Below the pieces are notes generated by a model, which was given only the letters and a program-made list of their open reading frames with translations, searched no databases and had not been told where the DNA came from. The translations under genes and the position numbers were made by a program. DNA of 44,979 bases from JADCGM01 sp943368345 (GTDB lineage Bacteria; Pseudomonadota; Alphaproteobacteria; Sphingomonadales; Sphingomonadaceae): contig CALRKY020000025.1 in NCBI GenBank assembly GCA_943368345.1, forward strand, positions 1 to 44,979, in the 5' to 3' direction. Shown here one piece after another: positions 39,821 through 44,979 of the stretch. How positions within the stretch are numbered: the stretch's first letter is position 1; the number at the start of each line of letters is the position of its first letter.

Positions 39821-41461
39821 CTAGACCCGCACCACCTGCACGTCGGTAACCGGTTTCTTGCCGGTCCATTCACGGGCGATGCGCCGGATGGCAACGCGAA
39901 CCGCCTCGGCATATTTCTCGGCGTTCTTGAGATCGGCTTTGGCCGCCGCAGCCTTCGCGGCCTTGACGCAATCGGCGACGAAATCATCGCGGTCCTCTTC
40001 GACCGGAACGCCCTGCAGCAGGATCGCCGGATCGCTTAGCAACTTGCCGGACTTGTCGAGGACCAGCGTCGCCGCCAAATAGCCGTTGTGGAGCAGGCGG
40101 CGGCGGGCAACCATCGTCGCGCCGTCCGCCGGGATGATGACATCCCCGTCCACGACCAGTCGCCCGGCGACTTCATGGCTGATGATCTTTGGCTGACCCG
40201 GCGCAAGGCGGATTGCACTGCCATTGACCGGGACCACGGCATCCGGAACACCCCAGCTGCGAGCAAGGCGAGCATGTTCCTCCATATGACGCCGCTCCCC
40301 ATGCACCGGGATCGAGATGGCTGGTTTGATCCAGCCGTACATGTCCTGAAGCTCCGGCCGGCCGGGATGACCCGATACATGGACGTGCGCCTGCCGGTCG
40401 GTGATCACTTCAACGCCGGACGCCGCCAATTGGTTCTGGACCACGCCGATGGATATTTCGTTCCCCGGGATTTGCTTGGAGGAATAAACCACCAGATCAC
40501 CGACGCCCATCTTGATCTGATGCTCCCCCCGCGCGATCCGCGACAGCGCGGCATTGGGTTCACCCTGCGCCCCGGTGCAGATGATCAGCAATTCGTCGGG
40601 ATTGGCCCGGGCTGCCTCGTCAAAGGACAGGGTCGGCGGAAAATCGGTCAGATAGCCGACGCTTTTGGCGACCCGCAGAATCCGGTCGAGCGAGCGGCCC
40701 GCGACGACGATCTTGCGCCCGGTGTCCTGCGCAACTTCGCCCAGCGTGTGCAGCCGGGCGGCGTTGGACGCAAATGTGGTGACCAAGACGCGACCCTTGC
40801 GACCGGCGATGACCTTGTCGAGACCTTCGCGGACGCCGGTTTCAGAGCCGGAGGGTTCGGGGTTGAACACATTGGTCGAGTCGCCGATCAGGGCAAGAAT
40901 GCCCTGCGCACCGATGGCCGTCAGTTCGGCCGCGGTCGAGTGCGAGCTCATCACCGGGGCCTCATCGAGCTTCCAGTCGCCGGTGTGGAACAATTTGCCA
41001 TAGGGCGTCTCGATCAGCAGCGCATTGCCTTCGGGGATCGAGTGCGCCAGCGGGACATAGGTGAATTTGAACGGTCCGAGATCAAAGCTGCCTTCCTTAG
41101 GGATGACGTGCAGCTTGACCTCGTTCGACACACCTTCCTCATCCAGTTTATGGCGGATCAGGCCAGCGGTGAACGGTGTTGCATAGAGCGGAACACCCAG
41201 GTCAGCCGCAAGGTAAGGGATCGCGCCGATATGATCCTCATGGCCGTGAGTCAGCACGATTCCGAGCAAATCCTTGGCCCGGTCCTCGATGAAACTGAGG
41301 TCGGGCAGCACCAGATCAACACCGGGGTAGTTCGGGTCGGCGAAGGTCATACCGAGGTCGACCATCACCCATTTGCCGTTGCAACCATAGAGATTGACGT
41401 TCATTCCGATCTCTCCCGAACCACCAAGCGGCAGGAAGATCAGTTCATTTTTTGGTTTCAT
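39821..41461 (-). CDS. rnj: Ribonuclease J
   Basis: Metallo-beta-lactamase/beta-CASP nuclease with endo- and 5'-exonuclease activity in RNA decay. The metal motif HGHEDH is at residues 72-77. Further metal ligands are in AHSIPEGNALLIETPYGKLFHTGDWKLDE, quoted here as GNALLIETPYGK and FHTGDWKLDE. The beta-CASP part contains LVTTFASNAARLHTLGEVA and VHVSGHPGRPELQDMYGWIKP-like text (VHVSGHPGRPELQDM). At 546 residues it is typical for alphaproteobacterial RNase J. ATG 41461 has no strong ribosome-binding site and lies 9 bases after the coaX stop, so coupling to coaX is likely. Confidence 0.96.
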   Translation of the reverse strand: MKPKNELIFLPLGGSGEIGMNVNLYGCNGKWVMVDLGMTFADPNYPGVDLVLPDLSFIEDRAKDLLGIVLTHGHEDHIGAIPYLAADLGVPLYATPFTAGLIRHKLDEEGVSNEVKLHVIPKEGSFDLGPFKFTYVPLAHSIPEGNALLIETPYGKLFHTGDWKLDEAPVMSSHSTAAELTAIGAQGILALIGDSTNVFNPEPSGSETGVREGLDKVIAGRKGRVLVTTFASNAARLHTLGEVAQDTGRKIVVAGRSLDRILRVAKSVGYLTDFPPTLSFDEAARANPDELLIICTGAQGEPNAALSRIARGEHQIKMGVGDLVVYSSKQIPGNEISIGVVQNQLAASGVEVITDRQAHVHVSGHPGRPELQDMYGWIKPAISIPVHGERRHMEEHARLARSWGVPDAVVPVNGSAIRLAPGQPKIISHEVAGRLVVDGDVIIPADGATMVARRRLLHNGYLAATLVLDKSGKLLSDPAILLQGVPVEEDRDDFVADCVKAAKAAAAKADLKNAEKYAEAVRVAIRRIAREWTGKKPVTDVQVVRV

Positions 41462-41470
41462 TTAAATAGT

Positions 41471-42247
41471 TTATTTCTTTTGGTTAAGCGCATGTATGAG
41501 CGCCAGCCCACGGATTGTCAGGTCACCATCGACCCGGTCAATCACATCCGTGTGCCGCTGAAAAAGTCCGGCAAGACCACCGGTGGCAACAACTCTCATC
41601 GGGCTGCCATGCTCTGATTTAATGCGTCCGACCAATCCGTCAACCAGTCCGACATAGCCAAAGAACACGCCGGACTGCATCGCCGGGACGGTGCCCTGCG
41701 CCGTAGCGCGGTTTCCGGGTGGCGGTTCGATGGCGATACGGGGCAATTTGGCGGCGGCCATGTACAGCGCCTCCATCGATAGATTGATGCCCGGTGCAAT
41801 CGCGCCGCCGACATAGGCCCCGTCGATGATCACATCAAAGGTGGTTGCCGTCCCGAAGTCGACAATGATCAGATCGCCACCGATCAGATGATGCCCGGCG
41901 GCGGAATTGACGATGCGATCCGCGCCGACCTCTGCCGGGTTGGGGACCGCGAGTCGGATGCCGTGATCGACGCCAGCATCGCCGATGACCAGCGGCTCCA
42001 CCGCAAAATATTTGGTGCAAAGCCGCCGCAGGTTGAACAGGGTGGGTGGCACCACGGTCGAGATAACCGCCGCCGTGATCGTGGTCCGCTCCACCCCTTC
42101 CAACTGCATCAGCTGCGACAGCCAGACAGCATATTCGTCGGCGGTCCGGCCGTGTTCGGTGGAAATGCGCCAGCGATGCTGGACCACCCCGACGTCCATG
42201 AGCGCAAAGACGATATTGGTATTTCCGACGTCGATGGCGAGAAGCAT
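41471..42247 (-). CDS. coaX: Type III pantothenate kinase
   Basis: Phosphorylates pantothenate in the first step of coenzyme A synthesis. The ATPase-type phosphate motif DVGNTN is at residues 6-11. GADRIVNSAAGHHLIGGDLIIVDFGTATT, split here as GADRIVNSAAGHHL and IIVDFGTATTFDVI, holds the second phosphate motif, and GGAIAPGINLSMEAL follows. Length 258 residues is typical. ATG 42247 (MLLAIDVGNTNIVFAL) is preferred over ATG 42265. It lies between the cupin gene and rnj in a run of same-strand genes running from nuoM to holC. Confidence 0.96.
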   Translation of the reverse strand: MLLAIDVGNTNIVFALMDVGVVQHRWRISTEHGRTADEYAVWLSQLMQLEGVERTTITAAVISTVVPPTLFNLRRLCTKYFAVEPLVIGDAGVDHGIRLAVPNPAEVGADRIVNSAAGHHLIGGDLIIVDFGTATTFDVIIDGAYVGGAIAPGINLSMEALYMAAAKLPRIAIEPPPGNRATAQGTVPAMQSGVFFGYVGLVDGLVGRIKSEHGSPMRVVATGGLAGLFQRHTDVIDRVDGDLTIRGLALIHALNQKK

Positions 42248-42261
42248 GACCTGTCCCTCCC

Positions 42262-42594
42262 TCAATCCACGATGAACAATTTGGCGCCGGACGGCGACAG
42301 GGACCGGTGTGCGGCGTCACCGAAATCCGACACGATATAGCCCTGCCCGCTGCGCAAGGTGGACTGGCGGCCATCCTGCAGCTCGCTGATCAGTTCCCCT
42401 TCGACGACGAACAGCACATGGCCCCGGTCGCACCAATGGTCGGCGACATAGCCCGGGGAATAGTCCACCCGCCGGACACGCATGTCGCCAAGGTTGAACG
42501 TCCGCCAAAGCGCGGTGCCGACGGTGCCCGGATGAACCGTTGGTTCCACACTGTCCCAATCAATGGTGGTAAATGGCAGCGCGGCGATCTTCAC
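42262..42594 (-). CDS. DHCW-motif cupin-fold protein
   Basis: A 110-residue small cupin. The defining motif DHWCDRGHVLFVVEGELISEL contains the expected His and Cys for a metal site (quoted as DHWCDRGH and VLFVVEGEL). Strands GQGYIVSDFGDAAHRSLSPSG complete the barrel. The GTG at 42594 (MKIAALPFTTIDWDSVEP) follows GAGGGG by about 6-7 bases. A longer in-frame reading to 42936 lies over birA and is rejected. Function unknown; in this bacterial group the gene is regularly found between birA and coaX. The gap to birA is 10 bases. Confidence 0.85.
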   Translation of the reverse strand: MKIAALPFTTIDWDSVEPTVHPGTVGTALWRTFNLGDMRVRRVDYSPGYVADHWCDRGHVLFVVEGELISELQDGRQSTLRSGQGYIVSDFGDAAHRSLSPSGAKLFIVD

Positions 42595-42604
42595 GACATT
42601 CCCC

Positions 42605-43306
42605 TCACGCGGCCAAGCCAAAAACCTCACCGGCGTGGATAGCACGGACGGTTCCATTGTGAAGCCGGAGCAGCAAGGCACCGTCGGACGCCAGATCGTC
42701 AAAGGTACCGACAATGGTCTCGGTTCCCAACCTGGCCTCCAGCGGTTTGCCCCGCCCCGCAGCCCGCGCCAGCCAGCGCGTCCGGATCGGTTCAAACCCG
42801 CCGTCGCGCCAAACCTGCCGGAGGGATGACAGTGCCGCAGCGAGCCGTTCAGCGAATAGCGCCGGGTCGGGTGCAGCAAACCCGGCAGCAGGAAGCGAGG
42901 TTGCGGGGCGTTCGGTGCCATCCGGGTGATGGGCAAGATTGACGCCCAGACCGATGACCGTACCGCTGCTATGCCCTTCCAGCAGGATCCCGGCGCATTT
43001 CACGCCGTCGAGCAGAACGTCGTTCGGCCATTTGAGCGACAGGCGGTCGGCGGGGACATGGAATTGCAGCGCGGTGTCGAGCGCCAGGGCTGCGACGAAG
43101 CTCAATTGCTGGGATGGCCCCTCAAGCGCCTGTGGGCGGCACCAGACGCTGGCGAACAGGTTTCCGGTACCGGAGGTCCAAATACGTCCCCTGCGGCCCC
43201 TGCCGGCTGTTTGGCGGTCTGCGCGGACCCAGCTTTCGTCGGCCAGACTGGCGGCACGTTCGGCAATCCAGTCGTTGGTCGACGTAACGTCCGTCAGGTG
43301 GATCAA
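42605..43306 (-). CDS. birA: Biotin-[acetyl-CoA-carboxylase] ligase
   Basis: Attaches biotin to the carrier domain of acetyl-CoA carboxylase. The biotin-binding motif GRGRRGRIWTSGTGNLFAS and LKWPNDVLLDGVKCAGILLE are clear. At 233 residues it is a class I ligase without the N-terminal DNA-binding domain, so no repressor function is expected. The gene starts with TTG 43306, sharing bases with the nuoN stop (TTGA), and has no ribosome-binding site of its own, so it is probably translated by re-initiation after nuoN. Confidence 0.94.
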   Translation of the reverse strand: MIHLTDVTSTNDWIAERAASLADESWVRADRQTAGRGRRGRIWTSGTGNLFASVWCRPQALEGPSQQLSFVAALALDTALQFHVPADRLSLKWPNDVLLDGVKCAGILLEGHSSGTVIGLGVNLAHHPDGTERPATSLPAAGFAAPDPALFAERLAAALSSLRQVWRDGGFEPIRTRWLARAAGRGKPLEARLGTETIVGTFDDLASDGALLLRLHNGTVRAIHAGEVFGLAA

Positions 43307-44745
43307 GGCAGCATCGACTGGGCGGCAGTCGCGGCGGCGGTGGCGAGCGGGCCGATGGCCAGCATCCCAACCGGCGAGCAGGCGATGGCGGCAACGCCGA
43401 TCAAGCCGCTGTTGATCCGGCTCTCGGACGGTGCATAGGCTCCGGCAGGTTCATCAAAATACATCGTCTTGATGATCCGCAGATAATAATAGGCCCCGAC
43501 CACAGAGGTGATCACCCCGATGATCGCCAGCGCAAACAAATCGGCCTGCACCGCTGACTGGAACACCGAGAATTTCGGCCAGAATCCGAGCAGCGGCGGG
43601 ATACCGGCCAAGCTGAACATGAAAATCGCCATCGCCGCCGCCAGCCCCGGGCGGCTGCGCGCCAAGCCGGACAGCGATGCCAGCGTCTCTACTGCCCGCC
43701 CGTCGGCATCGCGCATTTGCATGACGACAAGGAAGCTGCCGAGCGTCATGACGATGTAGACCGCCATGTAGAACAGCACCGCCGCGATGCCGGTCGGCGT
43801 TGCTGCGGCCAGACCGATCAGCGCAAATCCGATATTGTTGATCGACGAATAGGCCAGCAGCCGCTTGACGTTGGTTTGCCCGATCGCACCAACCGCACCG
43901 AGAATCATCGAGGCAACGGCAGTGAACGCGACAATCTGCTGCCAGTCCGCAGCCAGCCCGCCAAAGGCCTCCACCGACACCCGAATGAGCAGGCCCATCC
44001 CGGCGACCTTTGGTGCCGAGGCAAAGAAGGCGGCGACCGGCGTTGGTGCGCCTTCGTAGACGTCGGGTGTCCACATGTGGAACGGGACGGCCGAAATCTT
44101 GAAGGCGAGCCCGGCCAGCACGAACACCATGCCGAACAGGACGCCCATCGATGTCCCGCTCTTCAGGCCCGCAGCCAACGCCGCAAAGCCCGTCGAGCCA
44201 CCAAAGCCGTAGATCAGCGACACGCCGTAGAGCAGGATTCCCGACGCCAGCGCTCCGAGAACGAAATACTTAAGCCCCGCCTCCGACGACCGTGATTCCC
44301 GGCGGTGAAAGGCCGCGAGCACATAGGCCGCAAGCGATTGCAGTTCGAGGCCGATATAGAGGGTCAGCAGATCATGTGCGCTGACCATGATCCCCATGCC
44401 GAGCGTTCCGAGCATCAGCAGGACCGGATATTCGAATTTCGCCGTCCGGGTCCGTTTCAGATACGGCAGCGCCATCAGAGAGGCGACGGCGCTGCCGCCG
44501 TAAATCATCACCTTCAGGAACTGCGAAAACCGGTCCGATACATAAAGGCCGTCAAAGGCCAGTGCGCGCGGCGTATCGTCGAGCATCCACAGCCCCGCCA
44601 CGGCATAGAGGCCGACCCCCAGCCAGGTCAGCAGCGCCATCGACCGGTCTCCAACCCAGGCCCCGATCAGCAGCAGGCTGAGCGCGCCAACGGTCAGGGT
44701 CAGCTCTGGCGCGATAAGGGTGAGGGAGGACAGGAGCGGCTGCAT
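43303..44745 (-). CDS. nuoN: NADH-quinone oxidoreductase subunit N
   Basis: Proton-pumping antiporter-like membrane subunit of complex I. At 480 residues it is full length with about 14 membrane helices. LGLELQSLAAYVLAAFHRRE-like text (IGLELQSLAAYVLAAF) contains the conserved Glu, and the Lys-bearing stretches AFKISAVPFHMWTPDVYEGAPTPV, quoted as AFKISAVPFHMWTPDVYEG, and NVKRLLAYSSINNIGFALIG are typical. ATG 44745 overlaps the nuoM stop as TGATG, which decides the start. It ends in the TTGA overlap with birA. Confidence 0.96.
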   Translation of the reverse strand: MQPLLSSLTLIAPELTLTVGALSLLLIGAWVGDRSMALLTWLGVGLYAVAGLWMLDDTPRALAFDGLYVSDRFSQFLKVMIYGGSAVASLMALPYLKRTRTAKFEYPVLLMLGTLGMGIMVSAHDLLTLYIGLELQSLAAYVLAAFHRRESRSSEAGLKYFVLGALASGILLYGVSLIYGFGGSTGFAALAAGLKSGTSMGVLFGMVFVLAGLAFKISAVPFHMWTPDVYEGAPTPVAAFFASAPKVAGMGLLIRVSVEAFGGLAADWQQIVAFTAVASMILGAVGAIGQTNVKRLLAYSSINNIGFALIGLAAATPTGIAAVLFYMAVYIVMTLGSFLVVMQMRDADGRAVETLASLSGLARSRPGLAAAMAIFMFSLAGIPPLLGFWPKFSVFQSAVQADLFALAIIGVITSVVGAYYYLRIIKTMYFDEPAGAYAPSESRINSGLIGVAAIACSPVGMLAIGPLATAAATAAQSMLP

Positions 44746-44979
44746 CAGCGGGCCTCGACACTGGGGTTGAGACGGGCAACGATATCGGCCACCGGCTTGT
44801 GGATCGGGTCTAGGAATGGCTTGGGATAGACGCCCATCCACAGCACCACGGCAGCGAGTGGCACAAAGATCGCAATTTCGCGCGGCGACAAGTCAGCCAA
44901 CTGTTTCAGGTCATCCTTGGTCAGGTCCCCAAAAATCACCCGGCGGTACAGGAACAGGGCATAAGCCGCGCCAAGGATG
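44745..44979 (-). CDS. nuoM: NADH-quinone oxidoreductase subunit M, C-terminal part (cut by the window edge)
   Basis: Only the last 77 codons are visible, reading ILGAAYALFLYRRVIFGDLT at the window edge and ending NPSVEAR. The segment LSPREIAIFVPLAAVVLWMGVYPKPFLDPI matches the typical last membrane helix and C-terminal end of NuoM (key parts LSPREIA and WMGVYPKPFLDPI). The stop overlaps the nuoN start by one base. The rest of the complex I operon is expected beyond 44979. Confidence 0.92.
   Translation of the reverse strand, partial: ILGAAYALFLYRRVIFGDLTKDDLKQLADLSPREIAIFVPLAAVVLWMGVYPKPFLDPIHKPVADIVARLNPSVEAR

Noticed and set aside
1..44979. CRISPR arrays, rRNA or tRNA genes, prophage or complete insertion sequence
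   Set aside because: No regularly spaced repeats, cloverleaf sequences, phage structural genes or transposase genes were seen on either strand.

Overview
This 45 kb window is dense, GC-rich chromosomal DNA of an alphaproteobacterium. The gene neighbourhoods point to the order Sphingomonadales: nuoM-nuoN-birA-cupin-coaX-rnj, purN-purM beside hdaA and ppk1, and ilvE divergent from a PetP-like MarR gene. This placement is inference from gene content and synteny. No rRNA, tRNA, CRISPR array or recognisable insertion sequence was seen, and no gap between genes exceeds about 200 bases.

Layout. (1) 1-4160, minus strand: the edge of a polysaccharide locus, with a large SLBB/OPX export protein and a UDP-sugar dehydrogenase, followed by a strongly palindromic non-coding segment. 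(2) 4228-7419: ilvE and a divergent MarR regulator that share a palindromic operator candidate, then proC, ybjN and ubiK. (3) 7443-12178: an RND efflux pump (adaptor lipoprotein and permease) followed by tspO. (4) 12383-17042, plus strand: a fused indolepyruvate:ferredoxin oxidoreductase and a cyclic-nucleotide-gated K+ channel. (5) 17094-18682: two poorly known exported proteins, one CsgG-like with an SH3 tail. (6) 18724-23499: the gatCAB amidotransferase operon. It carries a VapBC-type toxin-antitoxin pair between gatA and gatB, a palindromic repeat between gatC and gatA, and a lower-GC HNH nuclease gene upstream. (7) 23555-29799: a secreted D-aminoacylase-like amidohydrolase, a DUF3089 hydrolase, ruvX, pyrB with a pseudo-dihydroorotase, and a rhomboid protease. 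(8) 29810-36587: ppk1, hdaA, a DUF2066 protein, purM, a purN-YjbR fusion and ndk. (9) 36673-44979: a serine hydrolase, holC, pepA, ribonuclease J, coaX, a DHCW cupin, birA, nuoN and the end of nuoM.

Most genes are core metabolism and information processing in tightly overlapping operons (ATGA, GTGA, TTGA and TGATG junctions). The unusual points are concentrated in a few places. The gatCAB operon has accumulated accessory elements at its junctions. Two unrelated amidohydrolase-fold proteins have both lost the HxH metal motif. PurN carries a C-terminal YjbR domain. A hairpin overlaps the ppk1 start codon. The CsgG-like/SH3 protein and its neighbour form an uncharacterised exported pair. I saw no large, clearly new multi-gene system; the gatCAB insertion cluster and the CsgG-like pair are the nearest candidates.
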